Shown: positions 1 through 5,865 of the stretch, piece after piece
Layout: each line of letters starts with the position of its first letter
Numbering within the stretch: the stretch's first letter is position 1
DNA from: Bacteroidales bacterium
Lineage (GTDB): Bacteria; Bacteroidota; Bacteroidia; Bacteroidales; JAADGE01
NCBI GenBank assembly: GCA_024762915.1
Contig: JANTGL010000145.1
Span: forward strand, 1-6,788
DNA: 6,788 bases
Reading direction: 5' to 3'
Made by a program: the position numbers and the translations under genes
The notes under the pieces: generated by a model
The model's database searches: none
Told to the model about the DNA's origin: nothing
What the model saw: the letters and a program-made list of their open reading frames with translations, nothing else

Positions 1-1
1 C

Positions 2-469
2 GGTTTAAGAAATAAAATAAAAAATACGCTCCGTCAAACAGGTGCCGGAGATAATCAAACCAGTGACGGGATGGATATGTCAATCATCATGATTAATACC
101 GATACTTCGATGATGCAATATGCCGGAGCTTATAATCCTTTGTATATTGTTAGAAAGAACAAACTTACCGAGGTTCAGGCAGATAAAATGCCCGTGGGTG
201 TCTATGTAAAAGACAATCAAAATTTTACAAACAAACGTGCACAACTTCAAAAAGATGACATTTTATACATGTTCTCCGACGGTTATTACGATCAATTCGG
301 TGAAGCATCAGGCAGAAAATTTATGAAAAAACGTTTCCGTGAATTTTTGGAAGAAATTTCCGTAAAACCCATGAAGGAACAAAAAGAAATTTTGGATAAA
401 ACATTTTCGGAATGGAAAGGACAAACCGAACAATCGGATGATGTTTTAGTTGCAGGTATTAAAATATAA
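2..469 (+). CDS. SpoIIE/PP2C-family serine phosphatase, C-terminal part (5' truncated by window)
   Basis: The reading frame is open from base 2, so the true start lies outside the window; 155 C-terminal residues are visible. The visible part matches the end of a SpoIIE-type PP2C domain, which removes phosphate from Ser/Thr of partner proteins such as anti-sigma-factor antagonists. Seen are: LRQTGAGDNQTSDGMD, where the DGMD aspartates belong to the family's Mn/Mg site; AGAYNPLYIV, the conserved core strand and loop; ILYMFSDGYYDQFG, with the metal-binding DG; and QSDDVLVAGIKI, with the final DD metal ligands just before the C-terminus. In Bacteroidota this domain usually ends a larger sensor (TPR, HAMP, GAF or 7TM N-termini), but the sensor part is not visible here. 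An internal ATG at 71 would cut into the catalytic domain and is not the real start. A hairpin terminator follows. The family call is secure; the signal and partner are unknown. Confidence 0.9.
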   Translation, partial: GLRNKIKNTLRQTGAGDNQTSDGMDMSIIMINTDTSMMQYAGAYNPLYIVRKNKLTEVQADKMPVGVYVKDNQNFTNKRAQLQKDDILYMFSDGYYDQFGEASGRKFMKKRFREFLEEISVKPMKEQKEILDKTFSEWKGQTEQSDDVLVAGIKI

Positions 470-490
470 ATTATAAATATAGTCTTTTGT

Positions 491-523
491 AAACGCTTCA
501 AATGTATTTTTGAGGCGTTTTTT
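491..523 (+). terminator. Rho-independent terminator of the phosphatase gene
   Basis: A 12-bp stem is formed by AAACGCTTCAAA (491-502) and TTTGAGGCGTTT (509-520), with one T.G wobble and a 6-nt loop. A T run covers 518-523. It lies 22 bp after the phosphatase stop codon and abuts the stop of the convergent gene at 522. The minus-strand side has no good U tract, so it should work mainly for the plus strand. Confidence 0.8.
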
Positions 524-1814
524 ATTTTATTAATCCCTCTGCATGTCCTTTTTTATTAATCCCCGTAATTTGAAAACTTGCAATTTTATTAATCGAATTT
601 TCATCAAACGGAACTTCAACTTTAATGTAATTATCGGTAAATCCGAACATGGAATTGCCGTGTTTTGCTCCTTCGAATAAAACTTTATGCCTTGTACCGA
701 TAAAGCGTTTATAAAATGCCAGGTGTTTTTTATCGGAAAGTTGATGTAATTTTTCACTCCTGCGTTTTATTTCCTTAGCGGAAACTTTTCCGGGCATCAG
801 TTCTGCCGGCGTTCCGGGACGAACCGAATACGAAAAAACATGCAGAAAAGAGATTTTTAAACTCTCAAGAAATTGATAAGTATCATTAAAATCCTTATCG
901 GTTTCACCGGGAAAACCTACAATAACATCAATACCCAAAAATGCATCGGGAATAAGCGCATTAATTGTTTCAATTTTTGAACGAAACAAATCAGTATTGT
1001 ATCGACGTTTCATCAATTTCAAAATCTTATCGCTGCCCGATTGAAGCGGAATATGAAAATGCGGTAGAAATTTTTCAGATTGTGCCGTAAATTCAATAAT
1101 CTCATCCGTTATTAAATTCGGTTCAACAGATGAAATTCTGTAACGTTCGATGCCATCGACTTTGTCTAAAGCTTTTACTAAATCATAAAAATTTTCATCG
1201 CTTCCTTTTCCGAAATCGCCGATATTGACACCCGTTAAAATAATTTCTTTAAAGCCCTTTTCGGCAATTTCTTTTGCTTGATTTACAATTTGGGCAATAC
1301 TTCCGCTTCTGCTTTTTCCTCTGACGCTCGGAATGGTGCAATAGGTACAGGGATAATCGCATCCGTCCTGAACTTTTACAAACGAACGCGTTCGGTCGCC
1401 GGAAGAATAAGCCGCATCAAACTGTTCGATTTCAGATGTTTCGCAAGAATAAATCGCCGGAGTATCTTTTTTTTCAAAATTATCAATGTGTTTGAACAGA
1501 TTAAATTTTTCATTCATTCCGAGTACGATATCTACTCCCGGAATTTCGGCAATTTTTTCCGCTTCGGCTTGTGCGTAGCATCCGGTAACGGCAATAAATG
1601 CACCGGGCGAAGTTTTTTTTGCTTTTTTAATGGCTTGTCGGCATTTTTTATCGGCAATTCCGGTTACGGTGCAAGTATTAATAACGACAACTTCGGCATC
1701 TTCTCCGAAATTTACTCTTTGAAAACCTTTTTCGGAAAATTCCCTTGCGATAGTTGACGTTTCGGAGAAATTTAATTTACATCCTAATGTATGAAATGAG
1801 ACTTTTTTTTGCAC
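522..1814 (-). CDS. mtaB: tRNA threonylcarbamoyladenosine (t6A37) methylthiotransferase MtaB
   Basis: This is a complete 430-residue radical-SAM methylthiotransferase. MtaB enzymes add a methylthio group to C2 of t6A at position 37 of ANN-decoding tRNAs, in the cytoplasm. The N-terminal UPF0004 domain holds the three cysteines of the auxiliary 4Fe-4S cluster: GCKLN (C12), NTCTVT (C48) and TGCYAQ (C79). The radical-SAM CxxxCxxC is in GCDYPCTYCTIPSVRGKSRS (C152, C156, C159). A TRAM-like RNA-binding tail follows from about residue 370. HTLGCKLNFSET and the ADKKCRQ segment after the second cysteine favour MtaB over MiaB or RimO; this is judged from motif memory. The start is GTG at 1812-1814: an in-frame stop lies only 21 bp upstream, no ATG is available, and the protein then begins at the usual family position (MxKKVxFHTLGCK). 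No Shine-Dalgarno sequence is seen. The gene is convergent with the upstream phosphatase gene and separated by a terminator from the gene behind it, so it is probably monocistronic. Confidence 0.92.
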   Translation of the reverse strand: MQKKVSFHTLGCKLNFSETSTIAREFSEKGFQRVNFGEDAEVVVINTCTVTGIADKKCRQAIKKAKKTSPGAFIAVTGCYAQAEAEKIAEIPGVDIVLGMNEKFNLFKHIDNFEKKDTPAIYSCETSEIEQFDAAYSSGDRTRSFVKVQDGCDYPCTYCTIPSVRGKSRSGSIAQIVNQAKEIAEKGFKEIILTGVNIGDFGKGSDENFYDLVKALDKVDGIERYRISSVEPNLITDEIIEFTAQSEKFLPHFHIPLQSGSDKILKLMKRRYNTDLFRSKIETINALIPDAFLGIDVIVGFPGETDKDFNDTYQFLESLKISFLHVFSYSVRPGTPAELMPGKVSAKEIKRRSEKLHQLSDKKHLAFYKRFIGTRHKVLFEGAKHGNSMFGFTDNYIKVEVPFDENSINKIASFQITGINKKGHAEGLIK

Positions 1815-1830
1815 TGTATAAAATTTCGTG

Positions 1831-1838
1831 CAAACTTA
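1831..1838 (-). promoter_or_regulatory. Candidate Bacteroidota-type -7 element for mtaB
   Basis: The minus strand reads TAAGTTTG, a full match to the Bacteroidota -7 consensus TAnnTTTG. It ends 16 bp before the GTG start and lies just after the terminator of the preceding gene. Only a weak -33 match (TTTA rather than TTTG) is found upstream. The implied 5' leader would be very short, roughly 10 nt. Confidence 0.4.
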
Positions 1839-1860
1839 TGAATTTTTATGAATTTTTAAA

Positions 1861-1891
1861 TAAAAAAAGTCTGCCGAAAACAGCAGACTTT
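1861..1891 (-). terminator. Rho-independent terminator of the MopE-like gene
   Basis: A perfect 9-bp stem, AAAGTCTGC (1866-1874) with GCAGACTTT (1883-1891), has an 8-nt loop. Read on the minus strand, the stem is followed by TTTTTTTATTTA. It sits 22 bp past the stop of the 650-residue protein gene and ahead of the mtaB promoter candidate, which isolates the two transcription units. Confidence 0.85.
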
Positions 1892-1912
1892 CCATTTTAT
1901 AAAAATACTTTT

Positions 1913-3865
1913 TTATTTTTTACATTCAAGATCAACTCCGTCACAATCTTGATCTATACCGTCACCACAGATTTCAGTAGCACCGGGGTTAATCGAAGGA
2001 TCATAATCATCACAATCGCCGCCACAAACAGTATAACCGTCACCATCCATATCACTATCAACATCTTCATCAATGGTACCGTCACAATCATTATCAATAC
2101 CGTCACATAATTCGGGCGCACCCGGATATATTGATGGATCCAAGGGATTGCAATCATCAATATCCAAAGATCCGTCATTGTCATCATCCGTATCAACACA
2201 ATCGGCAATACCATCACCGTCTGTATCCGTAAAACCTTCATCAATTCTACCATCACAATCATTATCAAATCCGTCACAAACTTCAACAGTAGGTGGCGGA
2301 ACATTCGGATTTGTATCATCACAATCTGAATTATTTTCAACATATCCTGTAGGCAAACTACACGCTAATATTGTACTATAAGGATTTCCGTATCCGTCAC
2401 CGTCAGAATCTTCATAATAAACAGTCCCGTCAATCGGATTATCATCTATTTGCCCATTACAATTATTATCAACCCCATCACAAACCTCATCTGCATCAGG
2501 ATTTATGTCAGGATTATAAGGTTCACAATCTACATTATTTAAAGTGCCGTCTCCGTCAATATCATCATCACATACATCCCCAATACCGTCTCCGTCAAGA
2601 TCTGCTTGGTCAGCATTAGGTGTATACGGACAATTATCTTCAGAATCAATTACACCATCGTCATCAATATCAATCGATTCATCAATTTCTCCGTTACAAT
2701 TATCATCAATTCCGTTATCTGCAATTTCATCAACAGCCGGATTTACATTCGGATTATCGTCATCACAATCACCGGAATTTGTAACAAATCCTTCCGGTTG
2801 TGAGCAAGCCATTATCATACTGTCTGATGTTCCGTATCCGTCAAGATCATAATCTAAATAGTAAACTGTTCCGCCTAACACATTTTCTCCCATATCAATA
2901 TAACCGTCACAATTATCATCTTCTCCGTTACATACCTCAGGTTGAGGTGTTGAAGCATCACAAACCCAACCGTTTTCGCCCATACATGTAGATACACCCA
3001 CACAGGTACCGTATGCATTCGTATTTTCGCAAGAAACGGGATCAAGACCGTCGTCAATTCCTCCGTCACAATTATTATCTGTTCCGTCACATATTTCTTC
3101 TGCTGCCGGATTTATATTTTGATTATTATCATTACAATCATCTGAATTTGTAACATATCCTTCAGGTTGAGAACAGGATTCAACAGTATTCCCGGCATCG
3201 CCGTATCCGTCATTATCTGTATCGGCATAATAAGTAATAAAGGTTAATCCTTCATCAATATTTCCGTCACAATTATCATCAATTCCGTTACATATTTCAG
3301 TTGCATCGGGATTTATATTCGGATTATCGTCATTACAATCATCTGAATTTGTAACATATCCTTCAGGTTGAGAACAAGAAAAAACCACGTTAAATTGATT
3401 ACCGTAATTATCTCCGTCAATATCCGCATAATAATATGAAAACATATCGCAAATATTATTTGCATTAACGGAATTTGCATGAATGGCATACGGAACACTT
3501 AATAATTGACTGCTTCCGATAACTTCATAGGTTGTTCCGCCGGTTACATCAATTGCGGTTTCAATGAAGTAAGGTCCGTTTTCCCAATTAATATCAGAAA
3601 TTGAATTAATTTGATTCTCACCGGTTCCTATTTCCAAATTAATTAAACCAAAAGCATTGGTTGTTTCGGAAAATGTTTCTTGGTAAACCATCGTCCCGGA
3701 AGTACTGCCTTGTAAAACGGAAATTTGTACTCCGACCGATTGATCTGACAGAACAGTGCCGTCTGTACCCCTGACAACAGCCTGATATTTAAAACTTTGA
3801 GGCGATTGAGCAAATACATTTAAATTAAGTAAAATAATAACTGAAAGGTAAAATAATTTTTTCAT
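1913..3865 (-). CDS. Secreted multi-module MopE-type metal-binding repeat protein with thrombospondin-3 segment
   Basis: The protein has 650 residues. Residues 1-19 are a signal peptide (MKKLFYLSVIILLN..VFA|Q). Residues 21-135 form a beta-rich N-domain common in secreted Bacteroidota proteins (FKYQAVVRGTDG, TNAFGLINLEIGTG, LLSVPYAIHA). Residues 143-650 carry eight MopE-type modules, each ending in a motif like ExCxGxDDNCDGxIDE (near 190, 258, 310, 380, 460, 527, 585, 631). Several are preceded by YYxDxDxDGYG and CSQPEGYVTNSDDCxDxNPxINP. Module 3 instead has a Cys-rich lead (CENTNAYGTCVGVSTC). Residues 398-445 are a thrombospondin-3-like stretch (DDDGVIDSEDNCPYTPNADQ, DLDGDGIGDVCDDD). MopE of Methylococcus binds copper; TSP3 repeats bind calcium. 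Metal binding here is inferred from the Asp/Cys pattern. The protein ends on a module (GDGIDQDCDGVDLECKK) with no recognisable type IX sorting domain. Its ligand and role (surface, adhesin or matrix) are unknown. Strand-antisense frames are open only because of the repeats. Confidence 0.88.
   Translation of the reverse strand: MKKLFYLSVIILLNLNVFAQSPQSFKYQAVVRGTDGTVLSDQSVGVQISVLQGSTSGTMVYQETFSETTNAFGLINLEIGTGENQINSISDINWENGPYFIETAIDVTGGTTYEVIGSSQLLSVPYAIHANSVNANNICDMFSYYYADIDGDNYGNQFNVVFSCSQPEGYVTNSDDCNDDNPNINPDATEICNGIDDNCDGNIDEGLTFITYYADTDNDGYGDAGNTVESCSQPEGYVTNSDDCNDNNQNINPAAEEICDGTDNNCDGGIDDGLDPVSCENTNAYGTCVGVSTCMGENGWVCDASTPQPEVCNGEDDNCDGYIDMGENVLGGTVYYLDYDLDGYGTSDSMIMACSQPEGFVTNSGDCDDDNPNVNPAVDEIADNGIDDNCNGEIDESIDIDDDGVIDSEDNCPYTPNADQADLDGDGIGDVCDDDIDGDGTLNNVDCEPYNPDINPDADEVCDGVDNNCNGQIDDNPIDGTVYYEDSDGDGYGNPYSTILACSLPTGYVENNSDCDDTNPNVPPPTVEVCDGFDNDCDGRIDEGFTDTDGDGIADCVDTDDDNDGSLDIDDCNPLDPSIYPGAPELCDGIDNDCDGTIDEDVDSDMDGDGYTVCGGDCDDYDPSINPGATEICGDGIDQDCDGVDLECKK
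3129..3376 (-). repeat. Recent in-frame duplication of a 201-bp MopE module (47-bp identical cores)
   Basis: Bases 3129-3175 and 3330-3376 are identical over 47 bp, exactly 201 bp (67 codons) apart. They encode the shared CSQPEGYVTNSDDCND segment of modules 1 and 2. Flanking sequence, including the cluster encoding the DNNCDG motif, is also similar at this offset. Later modules (for example around 2758-2805) are clearly more diverged. The identity at DNA level points to recent duplication or gene conversion. Confidence 0.85.
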
Positions 3866-4055
3866 ACTATTGAGTTTTTTAGATTTTGATTATTTTCAAA
3901 ATTTAGTAAGAAATGAAAAAGAACGGAATAAGAATAACTATTTTTTTCATATAAATTTAAGATATTTAAAAAACAAAATATAAAAAAAATATTTTATTCC
4001 GAGAAACAATTTTGATGACTACGATAAAGAAAATCTTATATCCCAACCTTGTAAG
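3866..4055. other. AT-rich intergenic spacer upstream of the MopE-like gene
   Basis: No gene is seen here. On the minus strand, an imperfect -7-like element (TAAATTTTG, one base longer than TAnnTTTG) lies at 3897-3905, about 32 bp before the MopE-like start; no convincing -33 was found. A purely AT hairpin (AAAATAT 3975-3981 with ATATTTT 3989-3995), followed on the minus strand by G and six T, could terminate the upstream barrel gene. Both readings are weak. Confidence 0.3.
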
Positions 4056-4604
4056 TTAAGGTTTATTATGAAATAATTCCTGCCTCTTTTTTATTCGTTC
4101 ACGTCTTTTGCGTTCCCGTTCTTTTCGCCGTTTTATTTTCTTAAAAACATTTTGCTTAATAAAAACATATCTGACCGAAACGCCTGTTTGACTGTACCAT
4201 GAATTTTCACCTCCGCTGAAATTAAAAGCCGGTTTGTAATCGTAAGAAATAACAAAACGTGCGATTGTAAATTCTGCACCGGCAATTACCGTCATTCCGT
4301 AGGGTGATTGATAAGTTGCCGTATTGTCGGTAACAAAACCTTTATGAAAGCCGGCACCAAGGTATACATTTAATCGTTTTGTTATGAGAGGGAAATGATG
4401 TTCAACTAATCCTGTAAGCATTAATTCTTCACGTACCAAACTTGATTGAAAAATACCTTCTGCCGTTGTATGTTTTAATAAACGTTGTTGAAAAGTTAAG
4501 CCCCAATCGGTTCCTAATCTTGCACCGCCGGCGGTAAAATAGGATTGTGAAAAAGAAAATAAACTAATTCCGACACTAAAAATTAAAAAAACGGTTTTCT
4601 TCAT
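4056..4604 (-). CDS. Small exported beta-rich protein (probable outer-membrane barrel) with basic tail
   Basis: The protein has 182 residues and an ATG start. Residues 1-19 are a signal peptide (MKKTVFLIFSVGISLFSFS|Q). Residues 21-150 show alternating hydrophobic/polar strands with aromatic ends: LGTDWGLTFQQRLL, LMLTGLVEHHFPL, LNVYLGAGFHKGF, GMTVIAGAEFTI, FVISYDYKPAFNF and TGVSVRYVFIK. This suggests about six to eight beta strands, as in small Bacteroidota outer-membrane barrels or OmpA-like porin folds. I do not recognise a named family. Residues 155-175 are an unusual tail made almost only of K, R and E (KKIKRRKERERKRRER...). It would form a highly charged helix after the last strand, probably on the periplasmic side. 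The gene stands alone: a 190-bp gap lies downstream and a 517-bp gap with the 21-bp repeat array upstream. Existence as a gene is likely (signal peptide, coherent fold); function is unknown. Confidence 0.75.
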   Translation of the reverse strand: MKKTVFLIFSVGISLFSFSQSYFTAGGARLGTDWGLTFQQRLLKHTTAEGIFQSSLVREELMLTGLVEHHFPLITKRLNVYLGAGFHKGFVTDNTATYQSPYGMTVIAGAEFTIARFVISYDYKPAFNFSGGENSWYSQTGVSVRYVFIKQNVFKKIKRRKERERKRRERIKKRQELFHNKP

Positions 4605-4661
4605 AAAATATTAAACGCTATAAAAGCAGAAATCTTATTTAGGCTGTTCAATATAATAATA

Positions 4662-4669
4662 CAAAACTA
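4662..4669 (-). promoter_or_regulatory. Candidate promoter of the barrel gene, abutting the repeat array
   Basis: The minus strand reads TAGTTTTG, a full match to the TAnnTTTG -7 consensus. A 3-of-4 -33 match, TTTC (4690-4693), lies upstream with a 20-bp spacer. The leader to the ATG at 4604 would be about 50 nt. The 21-bp repeat array begins at 4709, only 15 bp upstream of the -33-like element, so the array is placed like an upstream regulatory region. Confidence 0.4.
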
Positions 4670-4708
4670 TAAATACCAATTCCCATAACGAAATCAGCTT
4701 ACAAATTA

Positions 4709-5002
4709 GTTTCCGTCGTTCATTATTTAGTTTCCGTCTGTTGCAAATTTGTTTCCGCATGCTACAAATTTATTTCCGTCGTTCACTAATTAGTTTCCGC
4801 CGGTTACTATTCTTCTTCCGTATATTATTTATTAGTTTCCTCCGTTCACTTTTTGGTTTCCGCATGTTAAAAATTAGCTTCCGCCGGTCACTTTTTAGTT
4901 TCCGTATGTTACAAATTATCTTCCGTCGTTCACTATTCGTTTTCCGCCGGTTACAAATAGGTTTCCGGCATTCATTATTTTATTTAGCTCATTCACTATT
5001 TT
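4709..5002. repeat. Tandem array of fourteen adjacent 21-bp units, no indels
   Basis: Units begin at 4709, 4730, 4751, 4772, 4793, 4814, 4835, 4856, 4877, 4898, 4919, 4940, 4961 and 4982, each exactly 21 bp. The core TTTCCG (9 units) or CTTCCG (3 units) occupies the same positions; the units at 4835 (TTTCCT) and 4982 (TTTAGC) deviate. After the core come two tail types. Type A is like TCGTTCACTATTTA. Type B is like CATGTTACAAATTA. From 4835 to 4960 the types alternate A-B-A-B-A-B, giving a 42-bp higher-order period. There are no spacers, so this is not a CRISPR. The 21-bp period equals seven codons and also two helical turns. One plus frame is open through the whole array, and one minus frame has a single stop, but neither looks like a gene. 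Confidence 0.92.
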
Positions 5003-5121
5003 TTCTCGAATATATTCAAATAAAGTACGAAATGTTTTATTTTTATTTCTGATATTTAATATCGGTTCCCGGAAGTTATTGTAGAATTTGGTTTTAAAAT
5101 CGGAATACAATATTGAAATTT

Positions 5122-5655
5122 TTAATCTGTCAGTGTGGGAATCAACGTTAAAGTCCAAACGATTGAACCGGTTTGAACGGTGGTACCGCAAACAGAACCG
5201 ACAACTGCATCATTTAAATTAAATGATAAATCGGAATCGGGTGATTCTGTATTGTTTGTTTCTTGGACTAATACCCAATTACCGGAATCATCTTTAGCAT
5301 AAATTTTTGTAATATCATTTACTACTGATACAACAGCATCAATTTCAATATTTTCGTTACTCCCGTCTTCAAACTGTCCTTTAGGAGACATATTCCATTG
5401 TCCGCTTCTTACAATTTTACTGTCGTCACTCATTAAAGTTTCTCCTGAATATGTAACGGTTCCGCTTTCAACGGTTATCAGAGCATCTTTATTTACCGTG
5501 ACATCCATTGATTCGCTGACGGACCATTCCGGATATGTATTGGTATAATCCAAACGTAATGTTCCTTCAAAATTGTTTGTAAGAGTTTGTTTTTTGCAAC
5601 TGACCAGAATTGTACAAAATAATGTAAGTAAAAGCAATGATTTGAAATTTTTCAT
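5122..5655 (-). CDS. Predicted lipoprotein of unknown function
   Basis: The protein has 177 residues and an ATG start. The N-terminus is a lipoprotein signal: MKNFKSLLLLTLFCTILVSC with lipobox L-V-S-C, so acylation is predicted at C20. The following residues are KKQ rather than an acidic surface-export signal, which makes the periplasmic face a reasonable default; this is inference. The mature part is beta-rich and Asp/Ser/Thr-rich: FEGTLRLDYTNTYPEWSVSE, DALITVESGTVTYSG, IEIDAVVSVVNDITKIYA and GSIVWTLTLIPTLTD. One further cysteine lies near residue 158 (VGSVCGTTV). I do not recognise a family. The repeat array lies downstream and the large gene-free region upstream, so it is probably a single-gene unit. 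A -7-like element is present 30 bp before the start. Confidence 0.75.
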   Translation of the reverse strand: MKNFKSLLLLTLFCTILVSCKKQTLTNNFEGTLRLDYTNTYPEWSVSESMDVTVNKDALITVESGTVTYSGETLMSDDSKIVRSGQWNMSPKGQFEDGSNENIEIDAVVSVVNDITKIYAKDDSGNWVLVQETNNTESPDSDLSFNLNDAVVGSVCGTTVQTGSIVWTLTLIPTLTD

Positions 5656-5685
5656 GATTTTATGTTTTTAGTTAACAGAATATCA

Positions 5686-5693
5686 CAAAATTA
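5686..5693 (-). promoter_or_regulatory. Candidate -7 element for the lipoprotein gene
   Basis: The minus strand reads TAATTTTG, a full match to TAnnTTTG, ending 30 bp before the ATG at 5655. No TTTG -33 box is seen at the expected 19-21 bp upstream. A GAAA-loop hairpin lies about 22 bp upstream instead. Confidence 0.35.
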
Positions 5694-5715
5694 ATGCATC
5701 TTACTTGTAATTTTT

Positions 5716-5736
5716 TCACCCGAAAGGGTGATTTTT
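5716..5736 (+). terminator. Hairpin with GAAA tetraloop and T run (orphan plus-strand terminator-like)
   Basis: A perfect 6-bp stem, TCACCC (5716-5721) with GGGTGA (5726-5731), is closed by a GAAA loop and followed by five T (5732-5736). As a terminator it would act on the plus strand, but no plus-strand gene lies upstream. On the minus strand it is followed by A residues, so there it would be at most a structured or operator site upstream of the lipoprotein promoter. Confidence 0.45.
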
Positions 5737-5865
5737 ACCTTATCTTGATTTTTATTATTAAACAGACAATGATATATGTTTAACCCGAATTATTCACCAC
5801 AAATACAAATTTTGACAAATAATTGTTTGATATTTAAAACATTAAGCATGTCTTATTGAGATTTA

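Larger units (their letters stand above)
4605..5121. other. 517-bp gene-free region dominated by a 21-bp tandem array
   Basis: This gap lies between the stop of the lipoprotein gene (5122) and the start of the barrel gene (4604), both on the minus strand. Bases 4605-4708 hold the candidate barrel promoter and a half-degenerate repeat unit (ACAAATTA ending at 4708). Bases 4709-5002 are the array proper. Bases 5003-5121 are AT-rich with possible repeat relics, for example GTTCCCGG at 5065, one base off the array phase. The region also contains an almost palindromic GATATTTAATATC at 5051-5063. No convincing terminator for the lipoprotein gene was found. Open frames crossing the array lack a credible start and family resemblance. 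Confidence 0.7.

Noticed and set aside
71..469. Complete 132-residue gene starting at the ATG at 71
   Set aside because: The frame is open upstream to the window edge and encodes conserved PP2C-domain residues before that ATG, so the gene is truncated by the window.
1278..1757. Plus-strand open frame of 159 codons
   Set aside because: It lies wholly antisense to mtaB, whose motifs are unambiguous.
1954..2991. Several open frames of 60-130 codons on both strands, overlapping the MopE-like gene
   Set aside because: They are shadows of the low-complexity Asp/Cys repeats, whose codons (GAT, GAC, TGT) give few stops in other frames.
4045..4063. AACCTT/AAGGTT hairpin as terminator of the barrel gene
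   Set aside because: The stem overlaps the gene's last codons and stop, and no T run follows on the minus strand.
4709..5002. CRISPR array
   Set aside because: Units are directly adjacent at 21 bp with no unique spacers, and no cas gene is present.
4709..5002. Alternative genetic code (TAA read as sense) in the minus heptad frame
   Set aside because: All six genes in the window end in TAA at sensible C-termini, one with two TAA in a row.
4741..5052. Plus-strand open frame of 103 codons across the repeat array
   Set aside because: It begins at a TTG within the array, has no start signal, and is a hydrophobic/Arg heptad produced by the 21-bp period; no family resemblance.
4916..5191. Minus-strand open frame of 91 codons overlapping the lipoprotein gene end and the array
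   Set aside because: It overlaps the end of a well-supported lipoprotein gene in another frame and ends at the first in-frame TAA of the array; it has no recognisable features.
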